The notes: generated by a model not told the origin, from the sequence alone. DNA of 64,000 bases from Adineta ricciae (GCA_905250025.1 CAJNOJ010000031.1:434001-498000), one strand, 5' to 3'. Shown: positions 25,068-40,810, counted from the stretch's first letter. Numbers and translations are program-made.

Positions 25068-26209
25068 TCATTGAAAAAGCGTATAAACGATCAGACATAA
25101 AAATATCAGAACTAATGACGGAAAATGATTGATTGATTGATTGAATGGTCGAATATATGAGCCAGGTCGTAATTCAGTCCAAGCACTTGCTTGACGTTTA
25201 CTTTCATCCATAACGATCAAAGTGTATTTACCAAAATCGTTTGGTTCAACATTTTTTATAATCAATCGACTTCCATATCGACTGTCGATCGAATCGGCTG
25301 CGACATTCGTGTCAATGCGATATTTTGCACCACTTGAAATTGCACGACGAACATTCGTATTTCCTTGAGAGAATTCCCATTTTAATACACTCATTGGATA
25401 TGCTTCAGCTAAACATGTAATTTCAGCGTCGGCATTGATGTTTGGTACCTGTTCGACAATGATCTGATCGCAGATGACAGTCGGATCAAAATCGACGAAG
25501 ATATTCACATAATTCTCTGCTGATTGTTTCTGTCCAGTTTGTTGTTCAGCAACACATTTGTACAAACCTCGATCATCTCGACTAACACTATCAATCGTAT
25601 AAACTCCACTATATGATGTTGGGTACTCCTGTCCTTGTCGAATCCACATGAGTAATGGCGGTGGATTTCCTTGTGCTCGACATTCGAGCGTAACTGGATC
25701 ACCCGCCCGGACTTGTACGTCAGCAGTTATGTAAGTTATCGACGGTGGCACGAGTACATTGATAATTTGTTCAAGACGTACTTGAGCTTCTGTGTTGGCT
25801 AATTCACAACGCACGACACCTGAATCAGATTCTTGTACAGGACGGAAAACAATTTCATAAACTTCTTCGGATTCTTTTCGTGCACTGACACGACCACTTA
25901 ATGTATCACGAACGGAACCACCATATGCCAATATACGAAAATCGCGATCTTGACCTGGAAGAAAATGAAAGTCAACGAAGATTAATTGGAAAAATTCAAC
26001 TTACTGAATCGTCGAATGCTCCATAAGACTTGTGTTGGATATTGTGCAAATGGATCGACATTGATTAGAAAACAACGAATTTTCAATCCTTCACCCACGT
26101 TTGGATTCGGCGGATCTGCTTCAATTTTTTGAATTTGCACTGAACTTTGCTGACAAACATATAATTTGATGAAAATACTCCAGATCAGTAATCGACAGAT
26201 AAACTTCAT
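25068..26209 (-). CDS. Lachesin/IgLON-like three-Ig-domain adhesion protein
   Basis: Two exons (26005-26209 and 25068-25954) give 363 residues. A signal peptide (ICRLLIWSIFIKLYVCQQ) precedes three immunoglobulin domains. Domain 1 has IRCFLI, VLWSIRR and DSGVVRCELA. Domain 2 has PSITYI, GDPVTLECRAQGNPPPLLMW and DDRGLYKCVAEQ. Domain 3 has PTVICDQIIVEQ, AEITCLAEAYPMSVLKWEF and EPNDFGKYTLIV. Each domain keeps the Cys/Trp framework, except that domain 3 lacks the usual second Cys (YTLIV in place of YxC). The C-terminus is hydrophobic (SLVLIFLCLIVYTLF), consistent with GPI anchoring. The family mediates neural or epithelial cell adhesion. The lachesin label rests on architecture and the CRAxGxPxPxxxW motif, so related Ig adhesion proteins remain possible. 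Confidence 0.8.
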
Positions 26210-26424
26210 CTAGAAATGAAACCCACATTAAAATTCTGTTCATGTTTTGTTTCTCCCAATGTTAACACACACGCACATAAAAACATCAAATCGTGGAATG
26301 AATGAATGAATGAATTCGAATGTTTTAAGAAGAAGAAAAAGAAGAAGAAGAAGAGATTAAGCATTGTTTAACAAACGCGCATAAACATAGAGCGAGAAGA
26401 AAATAGACGACGTAGAGGATTGAA

Positions 26425-28033
26425 TTACAGATTAATTTTATTGGCTTCAGGCAAATAACTTTCCCAAATTTCTAAAATTTTCTCCTGTTGTTCTAAGAAT
26501 TGTTTCAAATACATATCGAATGCCTTCTTGAAATCATCAATACGTGTTTGTTCGAACACCTCGATTTCCTGTTTAATTGAGTTGGTAATTCGTTCGAAAT
26601 CATCTTTTCCACGAATCACCTTTCCCTCCCATTCATTGATTTCCATTTCCACTTGAGGTAGTTTATCCGCACCTTTCGGTGTTTGTTCTAATTTGGTTTT
26701 CGTTTCACGTTTCTTGCGTAACGTATCTTCAGCTTGCAACCATTGCTGATGGATTTTGATACGTTCTTGAAAGGCTAGTTGCACCATTTCTAATAATGAG
26801 ATATACTCCTTAATCAATTCACTAATCACAGTATATTCTTTGAGCGAATGGTCATTTATTGTTTGTTCGAGTTTTTCTTCCACATTGGCTAGTTCGATTA
26901 AAGCACTTGAGAGTAATGTATGTTCTTCAATGGTAGCTAGATGATTTAAAGATGTTGAGAGAGCTTTCAATGCCTGTCCAGCTTCTTTTCTTTGATTAAA
27001 TAGAAGATTCAATTGATTAAACAGATTCTTCAAATGCGTATGCAAATCAACAATGAACGAATGCTTTTCTTCGAACCATTGATCTTGTTCGCTTGTCTTG
27101 GTTGTTAGTTTTGTCACTTGATTTGTTATGTTCGATAGTGCACGAAGAACACCGGCACCGCTGAGTGCTTGCGTATTATTTGCTTTAGGTAAATCACCAG
27201 GCATTTCAATGAACTCGCGAAAATCGGGATCTTGAACCAATGTTTTATGACGTGCAAGGCGGTTTAAGTATCGTTCGAGTTGAGAACGACGACGATCAAT
27301 GAAGTCCGACGGAATCGCTTCTTCTTTGGAAATTTTCACTTTAGCCATGGATAATGAGTCTTTTTCGGGTGGGGCTGGTAAGATCACGCCCATTTGAAGA
27401 TGTTTATGAATGAGCTTGTTATGTAAACCGAGAAAATCGCTAAATCGCCGATTGACTGAAAAGTCCGTTTTCTTAAACATAGCTAATGACGTTTTGGTTG
27501 TTATACGATAGGTCATATAAGATGACATTCCCTAGAAATAGTCACTTTCAAATTCATTCGATTGATTTGAAAGGGGATTTACATACTTCTCCGACTTTTG
27601 TCGGGTCACTAACGATAATTTCAATGTTAGGATCTTCGACATGTTTTACTTGAGATTTTGTAGTGACTGCAGATGTTGTTGAGATTGGACTCTCCAATGA
27701 GTTTGCCGTACTAATCGCTGGATCACTTGGAAATGTTTGATGTTCCTGCTCAGTTAAAGTCGATGGCTGTGGTTCAAGGACAGCAATTGGCGTAACCGGT
27801 GAGATTTGCAACGATGCTTCATTCGATGAACTCAGTACATTTGTTGCCGGCGGGTTTTTCTTTTCGACTGTTTCACCAAATGGATTTTCCTCATCTTCAT
27901 CTTCGCTCAATGGCACATCATCGGTGGCTGGTAATCTTGCAGATTTATACATTTGATCATCATCTTTATTGTCATCATCGTCGTCATCACCGAAATCTGG
28001 TGGTGAATTGCGATGTTCAAGATCTTTGGACAT
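26425..28033 (-). CDS. SNX2: Sorting nexin 1/2 (PX-BAR, retromer-associated)
   Basis: Two exons (27587-28033 and 26425-27531) give 517 residues, the size of SNX1/SNX2. The acidic N-terminus contains LSEDEDEENPFG, like the family's flexible region. The PX domain that binds PtdIns3P begins IEIIVSDPTKVGEGMSSYMT and contains RRFSDFLGLHNKL, ILPAPPEKD and RRRSQLERYLNRLARH. The rest is a long helical BAR region (from VTKLTTKTSEQDQWFEEKH to the end, FLEQQEKILEIWESYLPEA). It acts on early endosomes as the membrane-bending part of the retromer/ESCPE-1 coat that returns receptors to the trans-Golgi. SNX1 and SNX2 are close paralogues, and the symbol does not separate them. A single 55-bp intron falls in the PX domain. 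Confidence 0.92.
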
Positions 28034-28769
28034 GACGATAATCTACAAAGAATTTGAGACAATCACGAGATTTAATGTTAGTTGCTTTCCTGGATAGAAA
28101 TTTGTTTTTCTCTTTTTGGCTGTTGTTCTATATGATATGCATATGTAAAAAGAAAATGAAGGAAAAAGAAAATGTTCTCTGTAACAATCATTTGAACTAG
28201 TAAAGAAGACAAATGTCAAGCGAATGAAGAGAAAAAACGAGCAAACACACACACACACACAGAAGGATTTGTATATCGCGTTGCCAGATGAAATTTCCTA
28301 TAGCCGCCATGCTTGCTGTCTATTACAGGGAGAGAGAAAAAAAATAAAGAGAGATTTGTAATAACATGCAAAAAATATCTTCTGATTAAACAGCAGATTT
28401 TCACACGGCAAGAAGAAATCAATGACGATCAGTGAAAAAGAAATCCGTTTTCGATTGTCATCATTATGCATAGACAGACAGATATATGTTTCTAATCACC
28501 ATGGATTTTTTTGTCTTTGGAAACGCTCGCATTGCTACAAAGAACGTTTGGAGTTTTAAAAAAGAGGCAGAGAGAGAGAGAGAAAGAAAAACGAAACGAA
28601 AGAACAACAGAAGAAAGACAATGACGACAGTAAAGTGACCATCAAATAATCAAAAAGAAGAAGGAATAGAGAAGATCGTCTGATAGTAGCATCGAAGTAA
28701 AAGCGACGATAATTGTCTCCGAGAAAATACGAGAACGGTGGTGAATGGTTTCGTTTTCTTTTTGTAGAT
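28034..28769. other. Intergenic with simple repeats upstream of SNX1/2
   Basis: About 735 bp between the CK2-alpha 3' end and the SNX start. It contains an AC microsatellite (about 28243-28260) and a GA-rich tract (about 28565-28590). No gene is seen. Confidence 0.55.
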
Positions 28770-30725
<1,956 letters not shown>

Positions 30726-32684
30726 CAAAAGTCGACTAGTGACAATGGCCAACCAGAGCAATGGAAGAAAAAAGGAACAATGGATCTATAATCACAAATT
30801 GAAGAAATTAACCATTCCAAACAGCAAGCCGATCATCGAGCGAGTTAGATCAGTTCAACAATAAAGAAAGGAGAGAATTATTAGAGGTTACCGTTATCAA
30901 GCAATGTGAACAAGACGATTGTGATTAAACGTCATGTCGCATACAGATCAATTCATGCTTAAAAGAAATAGAAAAGTCAGACATTGTCTACGGAGGAGAA
31001 CAGCAATGAGATTGGAAAAGGACGTGCTTGGTTGATTTTTTAATTGCATAGCCTCTACGAAAAATGGAAGGAACTTACTCTTATAGAGGAAGACACTTTT
31101 AATAGATCGAAGGTCTAACCTTAACAACAAATAAATGATTGACAATTTATGTAAGCATGTACATTTAGAAATCGAGTAGATCTTTCGAATAACTTCTCAT
31201 CGAATTCATGATTGATGTGTCGATCGTATTGCTTGGCTAGGTGACTTTTGAGTAGATAGATTTATGTTTCGATTCAATTATAACTGACCCTTGTTAACCA
31301 TTATTGTCGAAACTCCATCCTCTTTTTCCGTATTGATTTAGAGATGAAAAGTACTTTCGTGAGAATCGTCCTGGATAACTATTCCAATAACTTTTTCTAT
31401 CGATATTATCTGATTTTAATCGATTAATATTTCGAGAATATACGCTTCAATTCGTGTAGGTGTCGCTAGTTACACATCGCTTTAATTTATCCGCTACCTA
31501 TCAGAAAGCGCCAGTAAATCATTGCATCATTGAAAATTCTCATCACCGTGACCGATTTTCGATAATTAATGTCTATAAAATATGTGATCTGGTCATTAGT
31601 CTATGAAAATAGTAATTCACATGCATCTAGTGGAATCTATTTTCATGTTGATCCTTCTACTACACATGACCAAAACAAGTGAGCTCCTGTCTGCATACTA
31701 TTATTGTGTCGTTATCGTATTTCTATTAGATAAACTGAGCATCTTGCAGTATGTCACCGAACTCTTGAGAAAAATGCTGAAAAATCCCGCGAAGGGTCAA
31801 TTAAAGAAGAAATACAAAAAGGAAATCATATTTGACTTCGATGAAATCTATGGAAGGTCGTTAAATACTTGGATGTCTCAAGTAGAACGAACAAAGACAT
31901 CTATTGATAACTAATAAGCAAAAGAACGTTCCTTTTTAATGGCATAATTTTCATTAGATGCATACAATCATACAAGTCAAATCATCCTACACATTATATG
32001 GCACTATGTTCCCAAGTCTTCATATCATTATGATTCATACCTACTCCAGAAGACATATTTATTTTCGATTAAAAGTCTCAATGATGCCATCGTGATTCGT
32101 TAATAAATTCCTCTTTCGGATGGAAGAGATCTTTCTTTCTTTTTGTCAATATAAAAGCTTATTCATTCATCTCAGCATGAATCATGTTCTCGATAGATCA
32201 ATCATTGTTTTTCTTTTGAATTACCTACTATTGATCTGTTTTACATACGAAATGAAAGGTCAACTCGAATATATACAGAACAAAGAGGTACCATGGTAAA
32301 ACATGGATATAGCAAATCATTTCAACAAACGTTCTGATTGGTGCATTTCGGATTTGCCAAACAGTAAACATATCGTATGATAACATTGACTGTCTATTTC
32401 GTCGTTGTATTTTTTCTTTGTATGTTGATGAATAACGTCTCTTGTCCGATTAGAATATAAATAAGTCACAAAAATAGGAAATCTCCGATCATTTTCTAGA
32501 TATGTAGTTCGGTGTTGTTCGACAAATCACTTTCTACTCACTTCTCTCTGACTTTGGACTTCTACTTCTTGACTGTGGACGGTTTTCGACGTAGACGAGA
32601 TCAATTCTCTCTCGTTCTCTTATTCGGAAATTCTTTTCTAAAACGACAATTGACACGTGACTTTGAAAAAGAAAACACTACAAA
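30726..32684. other. Intergenic between divergent CK2-alpha and exportin-1 genes
   Basis: About 1.96 kb holding both 5' flanks. One 103-codon frame at 31603-31914 has a hydrophobic start but no recognisable family and no splice partners, so it is not called. No repeat was noticed. Confidence 0.5.
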
Positions 32685-35600
32685 ATGCAATTAATTGAAC
32701 AAGCTCAATCATTGCTAAATTTTGATGGTCAAACAACCTTTGACGTGGGTATTCTTGATGCAGTCATCAGTACGATGCATCATGGACAGGGCGATGCTGT
32801 ACGTAGATGAATGTCTTTCGATATTTACATTCTATGTCATGTGTTTTAAGCAAAAACAAGCGAGCGAAGTATTGAATGTCCTACGTGACCATCCCGACGC
32901 CTGGACAAAAGTTGATTGTATTCTGGAATGTTCAAAATGTAAAGAAACGAAATATTATGCTTTGCAAATTCTCGAAAGAGCAATTCAAACACGATGGAAA
33001 GTTTTACCTAAAGAGCAATGCGAAGGTGAGAGTAGAGTTTTATCAAAATCCCGTTCGTTATTCGCATTTCTTTGCAGCTATTAAACAATTTATCGTCGGC
33101 ATGATCATATCTTATTCGCAAAATCCCGCGTTGATGGAAACCGAAAAGGTTTATTTAAATAAATTGAATGTTGTTCTTGTTCAAGTATGAAAGAGATATT
33201 TTGTTGGTTTCGACTTTTTCGAAAATGGATGATTTAGATCTTGAAACATGAGTGGCCGAAGAAGTGGCCGAATTTCATCAGCGACATCGTTGAAGCAAGT
33301 AAAACCAGCGAATCGATGTGTCAAAATAATTTGGAGATTCTGAAACTTCTCAGGTAAGAAAATATGAATGGTGGAATTTGAATCGAATGTCCGTTTCAGT
33401 GAGGAAGTTTTCGACTTTTCATCGGGTCAAATGACTCAGGCAAAAGCAAAACATCTGAAAGATACAATGTGTAGCGAATTTACGAAAATCTTTCAACTTT
33501 GCGAATATGTTGTGGTAAATAATTATCTATGGACGAAAACCATTCGATCGATTTATAAAACTGCGCTGTTTTAGGAGAAATCTCGTCATCCACCATTACT
33601 TTTGGTCACATTGGAAACATTATTACGATTCCTTAGCTGGATTCCGCTTGGTTATATCTTTGAAACCAATATGGTCAATACACTCATCGACATATTTCTC
33701 ACTGTTCCAATGTTTCGCAATGTAACACTTCGTTGTTTAACTGAAATTGGTATGTCTGTTGAAAAGATCGACATTTTCTAATGAGTTTTCGTCTTTAGCG
33801 AGTATTCAAGTTTCTCAATACGAAGATAAGTTTATCGAATTCTTCCATCGAACTATGGTTCAATTGAAAACAGTAAATTGAGAGTAAACATTACTTAAAT
33901 CAACTTCTTTTTCTTCTATTTGACAGATACTGCCATTGACAATCGATTTAAAAACTGTTTATCGTACAGCGAAAGATGAGGATCAAAATTTCATTCAAAA
34001 TTTAGCTTTGTTCCTCTCGAGCTTTCTTAAAGAGCACGGCTTATTAATTGAACGTTCAAATGATTATAAACAAACGTTAATCGAAGCACTCCAATATCTT
34101 GTTTTAATATCCGAAGTCGAAGAAATCGAAATCTTCAAAATTTGTTTGGAATATTGGAATATCTTAAGTGCTGAACTCTACCGAGACGTTCCATTTCAAC
34201 GTACGGCGTCGTCATATCTTGGCAGAAGTGGTGATAACACTCGTCAACAATTCTATGCTGTTATTCTTTCGAAAGTAAGAGAAACTGCAATGAGCTTTTG
34301 AGAAGAACTTCACTTGTTTCGGGTAAGCAGGTTCGACGAATAATGATATCGCGTATGGCTCGTCCAGAAGAAGTTTTAGTTGTTGAAAACGAACGTGGCG
34401 AAGTTGTACGAGAATTTATGAAAGATACCGATGCGATTAATCTCTACAAAAACATGCGTGAAACATTGGGTAAACAAATTTCTCGAATAGCAACAAAAAA
34501 ACGATTGTTTTGTTCTTTTTCCCAATGTAGTTTATTTAACACATTTGGACTATGTCGATACTGAATCGATTATGACGGAAAAATTAGCAAATCAAGTCAA
34601 TGGAACAGAATGGTCATGGAAAAATTTAAATACAGTAAGTTATGATCGTGAAATACGAGAAATACGAAGATTTATCTTGAACTTTCTAGCTTTGTTGGGC
34701 GATCGGTTCGATTTCAGGTTCTATGGTCGAAGATGACGAAAAACGTTTTCTCGTCACTGTTATCAAAGTAAATCTTGTTTTTTCGTCGAGTAAAACTCTT
34801 CATTGTTCGATTTCATTAGGAGTTACTTGGTCTGTGTGAACAAAAACGTGGAAAGGATAACAAGGCTATTATTGCTTCGAATATCATGTACGTTGTCGGA
34901 CAATATCCACGTTTTCTCCGTGCACATTGGAAATTTCTCAAAACAGTCGTCAATAAGCTATTCGAATTCATGCATGGTCAGTTTTCCTTTGCAACAGACT
35001 GTCTTGTATTCTTCTTTTTTTTGTTAAATAGAAACGCACGAAGGTGTACAAGATATGGCATGCGATACATTCATCAAAATCGCTCAGAAATGTCGTCGAC
35101 ACTTTGTCGTCACTCAACTAGGCGAATCCCAACCATTTGTTGATGAAATTCTACAGAATATTAATGGAATTATTTGCCATTTGGAACCACATCAAGTTCA
35201 TACGTTCTACGAAGCTGTGGGAAATATGATTGCTGCATGTAGTGACATAGTTCAACAGACAAAATTCATCGAAAGATATATGCAGTTACCTAATGGCACA
35301 TGGAATTCTATAATTAACGAAGCAAAACGATCGGTGGATTCTTTGAAAGATCCGGAAACTGTGAGCAGTATACTAAACGTTCTCAAAATCAACATTCGAG
35401 CATCGAAAGCCTTGGGCGCTCCCTACGTCCATCAACTAATCAAAGTTTATCAAGATATGTTACATGTCTATAAAGTCACATCAGAAAATATCAATCAGGC
35501 TATACACATCAATGGTTCGATAGTAGTTAAACAACGTTTAATCAAATCGATGATGACAATAAAAGAAGATACATTGATTTTAATCGGAAATTATTTTTCC

Positions 35601-36697
35601 AAATTGACAAGCTCTCAGCAAATTCGCGAGCAGTTTTTAAATCCGCTGTTTCCATTTGTTTTAACTGACTATCGTGATTGTCATCCAGACGCACGAGAAG
35701 CTGAAGTTTTGAACATGTTGGCAACCTTAATAGCGAAAGCTGAACTCACTATAGCAAATCGTATACCGGAAATATTCGATTTAACATTCGAACATACACT
35801 TCATATGATTGACAAAAATTTCGAAGATTATCCCGATCATCGGAAGAATTTCTACGTTTTTCTGCAATCAGTAATAAATTCTTGTTTTCCTGGTAAGTCA
35901 ACTTTCATTGAATTTCTCGCAGAAAACGTCGCTTCTCATTTTGTAGCACTGTTGGCATTGAGTCCTACTCAATTCAAACTCGTCTATGATTCGATTATGT
36001 GGGCATTGAAACATACAATGAGAACTATTTCAGAATTGGGCTTGGAAATTCTTCAAATAATGTTAAGAAAGTTTCTGACTTGTGATCCACAAGCTGCACA
36101 AACGTTCTATCAAGTTTACTATCTGGAAACCATGCAACACATTTTTGCTGTTGTCTCTGAACGATCACATACGTCAGGTAAAGATTGAATTTGTTGAAAA
36201 GAATAGAGTAATGTATCGTTTTGTTTAAAGGTTTAACCGCGCATTCGCAAATTTTAGCGAATCTGTTTTTAATTGCTGAACAAGCTTTGATTAAAGTTCC
36301 ATTAGCACCGGAAATTCAAGATCCAGCACAAAACTTACTTTACGTTCAACAATTCATGGCAAATTTATTGAAAACAGCTTTCCCACATTTACAAGACGAG
36401 CAAATCAAAGTCATTATCGAAGGTTTTGTTACATTGGATCAAGATATAGCTGGTTTCAAAGAACATCTACGTGATTTTCTCGTACAAATACGCGAGGCAA
36501 CTGGTAGTGACACTGCCGACTTGTATTTAGAAGATCGTGAACAAGCATTAAAACGTGCAGCAGAGGAAAAACGTCACATACAAATGAGTGTTCCCGGTAA
36601 GTTTCCCAAATAAAAAAAAACTCGAGCAAACCAACTCATTCTATTATCTTTAGGTATTCTTAATCCTCACGAAATACCTGAGGATATGCAAGATTAG
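32685..36697 (+). CDS. XPO1: Exportin-1 (CRM1) nuclear export receptor
   Basis: HEAT-repeat karyopherin that carries leucine-rich NES cargo out of the nucleus with RanGTP. About twelve exons start at [20 protein letters not shown]. The CRIME/importin-beta N-terminal region includes [40 protein letters not shown] and [20 protein letters not shown]. Central repeats are nearly invariant: [40 protein letters not shown] and [20 protein letters not shown]. The NES-groove segment [12 protein letters not shown] holds the Cys (equivalent to human Cys528) that reacts with leptomycin B. The C-terminus ends [14 protein letters not shown]. Length is close to the 1,071 residues of the human protein. It shares a divergent upstream region with CK2 alpha. 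Confidence 0.96.
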
Positions 36698-37354
36698 TTT
36701 TCATAACCAATCGAATTTACAATACATATGTGTATGTCGGCTCTCTCAGGAAGATGATCTTTATGAGCTTATATTTCTATCTGCGTACAGTTGAACAGTT
36801 CAAGAGAGATTTTTAAAAAGAGAGTCCATTCACGTATTTATTATGTACATATCTTATGCATATTATGATCATTTCATTTCATTGCTGTTGTAAATCTTTA
36901 GTTGAAAGCCAAGAAAATCTTTTCCCCCCGTTGATTATTTACTTTAAAGATGAAAAAAAATACTTTTGTGTATTGTATTGTCCATTTTGTTCTTCGTGTT
37001 CATTTCAACAAAATATTTAAGCGTTCGACGCGTGCATTGGATCTTTTGATTTGAAGAGCATTTCTTTTCTCTTGTTAAAATGATTGTCGTTCTTGTCAAT
37101 TTATTTATTCTATGAAGAAAATCCAACTGATTGAAAAGACGAATTTTTCACATGTTCATTTCTATGCGACGCATTTTCTCTGACTATTCTGACGTTAACC
37201 TAAAAAGTCTTCGGCTGTCAATAGTATGTAATCAACATAAAATATTTGATGAAAGAGAACACGGAAGAAAATAGACGAGGAAAGAGAAAAAAAGGTGTCT
37301 TTGTTTGCCCGATTGTCTCTATTCTTACATTTGTGATATTAACAATCAAAAATA
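36698..37354. other. Intergenic, exportin-1 3' flank and LRR-gene 5' flank
   Basis: About 655 bp of AT-rich sequence with no recognisable feature. Confidence 0.5.
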
Positions 37355-40070
37355 ATGGAACAATACAATGGCAATGACAGTTTCGATACAGATCTGGACG
37401 ATGAACAAGCAGGTATTTGTTTGAATTCGCTTTCGTGTCACTTTTCCATAAGGAAACAGTTAGTCGATCTTAGTTGGTGTATTTTTCTCTTTCTAAATGA
37501 AATTGAAAGATGGTAACCCTTAACTTTTCATCTGCAGGAGTCGAAAGTTATATGTGACTAAGTGGAGCGCAAAGAATACATTAAGCAGATGTTCTATGTG
37601 AGAAATGAAACTGATTCATTGAATATTTTTCTTACTACTAGTCGGCAAAGTCAGTCCTCGATGTATTTGAATATCAATTCCTCATTTTCATCGAAACTTT
37701 CATCGTTTTCTTGTGTAAAATTCTCCTAGCGAAACTCAAAAGCGTATTTGAGATCGTCGCTGTGTATCATTAGACAAGCGTAGTAGAAGCAATGTTCTCT
37801 CTACAAACACTCTTGAGAGAAAAAAAAGTGTTTTTGTTTTGCATGAGAAGATAATGTTTTCTTACTCTTCCACATCATCAACTCAGGTTTGATGTTTAAC
37901 AGAGAATGAATTGAAAGGAAAATATGGCAAATTACACTTTACTTTGTCTAATTGTTTTCATCGAATAATAAGTATGGAGAGTATCGTACTTTTATCGTCT
38001 ATTTTTTGGACGAAAAAGAAAAATTTATTGATGTCCTGTAGAACAGCTCGAGATATTCATCGTACCTCGATTGACATTCGATGAAAAATTAACTGCACAC
38101 CGAGCTAATCGATTGAATCAAACCTTTGGTCAAACAAACATACCGCTCCAATCACATGATGACTTAAGAAACGAAACTCTTGTTCCATTACGGTGTCAAA
38201 TTCCAGCTGAAAATGGTCAGACTATATTCATCGCTTGTTTTTCATATAAATCATTTCTTATTCATTTAGCAAGAGTTCATATCTATGAAAATAGCTGTAA
38301 AACACTCGACATAACCATCGACTGGCAAATCCGAGGTTTTCTTCCTTATGACACAATCAATATCGCTGACCGATCGTTCTCTTTCAATGATTTCCGCGCA
38401 TTTGCAACAGCACTTCAGTCGAATTTAGAAAGTTTAACCTTACATGCGGTTAATCTGACCTCGTCATCACTTTGCGTTCTTTGCCAAGGATTAATTAAAT
38501 GTGTTCGATTGAACCTATTAGATCTTTCGGATAACAAATTAGGTAAACGAGGATTCGATGCATTGGTGGCAACATTGAATGAACTCCCGTTGTTACGTTA
38601 TTTATCATTGGCGAACTGTGAAATTCAAGATTCGTATGGATACAAAATCGGTGATATATGTCGACATCCCAGTTTAGTGGAAGTCAATCTCACTGGAAAC
38701 AAATTTGAAGAGAATGCTTGTATTTTCATTGGCAACGCATTAAGTACAGAAATTCGATGAACTGTACTGTTTTATTCATAAGATTTTATGATTCTAGCGG
38801 AAAACCAAAGTTTAACATATTTAAATTTAAGTTGGAATATGATACGAAGTTATGCATCCATTGCCCTGTTTCGTGGAATTGAAGTGAGGACCGATTTTGT
38901 TTGTTTTCTAATTAGCTTCATGTTTTTCTTCTCGATGAAAAGGTCAACGAATGTTTAACAGAGTTGGATATATCATGGAGTGGATTGAGTTATGATGGAA
39001 GTGTTGCACTTCGCCGAGTGTTATGTGTCAACAAGGTTTTACAACGTTTGAACATAAGTAATTGTAATATTGAATGGATTAGCGCAAAGTTAATCAGTGA
39101 AGGGTTGAGGAAAAACTCGACATTACAACATCTAAATGTAATTTCCGAGAAAAATTTCTTTAAGACAAAGTAAAAACTATTTATTTCATAGTTGGCATAT
39201 AATCCGATAACAACCCATGGTGCACAATATATAATTGAAGCATTGGATACTAATACAGGTGGAATTAATATGCTCGATCTCTCGGTTAGGCGAAAGACTT
39301 GCTCTTGATGATTTTTCAGGAAGTTTTTCTTCGTAGGGTATAACTATTTATACGTCGACTGTTCGTTTAGCTGAAAAAATTGCACGCGAAAGGGATTTCG
39401 TATTGAGATATGACTGTGAAATACCCGTTCATGATATGCTCGGTCGACAATCAGGTATATAAGAAGTTTTTTTTGTCATTAATCCTTCAGCAAACGTCAC
39501 ACGTTGATTCATATTCTGTTTCAGCAACCAAAGATGATTCAATACGTCGAGTAATTCAACATATTGAAGATAGAAATTGGCGTATATTGGAATACTTTCG
39601 AATGTTGAACAAGTCGAATAAACAAGAAATCGACAGCAAAGCTATTACACTTGACATTGCCGTAAGAAATATTCTCTTCTTAATTGTTGGTTTTGTGTAT
39701 AATTATTTATGCGAATTAGAAATCGGGCGCGAAACTGGAAAATGATGAAATCGAAAGTCTTCATCAACGTTTGACGCAACGATCTGGAGAATCATTGACT
39801 TACAAGTATGAAGAAAGAGAGAATTTTTACGAGAAAAGATGTTTTTGTTTCAGAAATTTGAATTCGATTGTGATGGACCAACGATTACGTGATCGATCAT
39901 TGAAAGCTCGACAGGAGAAACACGCGAAAGATATGGAAAAGCGCAATCAGAAGATTCTCGAAACTGTCAGTCATCATTTTCCGGGTATTGAAGTGATAAG
40001 CAAGCATCAAAAACGTCAAGAAGCAATCGAACAATTGGCTAGACCAAGAGTAATCGGTGCTAAAAAATAA
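37355..40070 (+). CDS. LRRC74-like leucine-rich-repeat (RNI-type) protein
   Basis: About seven exons. The first is short and acidic (MEQYNGNDSFDTDLDDEQA); a 632-bp intron, long for this window, separates it from the second (EQLEIFIVPRLTFDEKLTAH). Ribonuclease-inhibitor-type LRRs follow: LNLLDLSDNKLGKRGFDALV, LRYLSLANCEIQDS, LVEVNLTGNKFEENAC, LTYLNLSWNMIRSYASIALF, LTELDISWSGLSYDGSVALR, LQRLNISNCNIEWISAKLI and LQHLNLAYNPITTHGAQYI. A charged, probably helical C-terminus runs RDRSLKARQEKHAKDMEKRN. The LSWN pattern resembles LRRC74A/B. No signal peptide or membrane segment is seen, so it is probably cytosolic. Unlike the F-box/LRR gene at 51925, its repeats are divergent and not one per exon. Function is unknown beyond protein binding. 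Confidence 0.75.
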
Positions 40071-40810
40071 TATTGAAAACATTCTTTCAAAAAGAATTCC
40101 ATTTTTTCTACGATTGATTTCAATGTAACAAGCAAATAAATCAGTAAAGAATCCAATGCTTCTTACCAATACTTTCTCTGCTGAATAGCGACCTCTAATT
40201 GCAAGAAAATATATATGTTCTGTTCAAACGCAATAACGAATCCTTGATCACAAGCATGAATCTTTCTTTCCTCTTCTCGACCCTGCCTTTCAATCATGTC
40301 ATATGATTCTCGATACTGATAAGACTAACATAAATGTAAAACGAAAGTTTTAACAATAGAAATTGATTCATATTGAACCCGTTGTTTTTCTCTTCATGTT
40401 CCCAAGCATCTTCGTTTCTTTTGCGTGTTTTAGAATTGAGTAGTTTTTTTCTTAGCATGCTGAAAGCAATCTACTTTAACTGACATAATTTGATTGTTCC
40501 AATTATTCATAGTCCGTAGTCAGCAAAATTCTCTTGTAGATTCTATAGTAATTGAAGTTCTATCAACTCAACACGATATTCTTGTAGAATGAGTAAAGAT
40601 GAAAATGAATATCTAAGTTTCTAGTTACTTAGATAAAACCCAATAGATTCATTTTCCTCTCTTTCAATAGTGCTACGGTTATCGTTTCTTTTCCTGTTCT
40701 TCAGGCCTATGTTTATATGATAGTAAAACGAAAAAGAATAGTCTCTAAATGTTTAGAGATAGTGTGTAGTCATTCGTCGTCAAATATTTTCGATTTATCT
40801 CTAGATTAAG
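40071..40810. other. Intergenic upstream of SLC35F6
   Basis: About 740 bp of AT-rich sequence. An ATTAAG stretch precedes the next start codon; no other feature is recognised. Confidence 0.5.

Noticed and set aside
31603-31914. 103-codon frame with a hydrophobic start between CK2 alpha and exportin-1
   Set aside because: No family motif, no splice partners and AT-driven composition; not distinguishable from chance.
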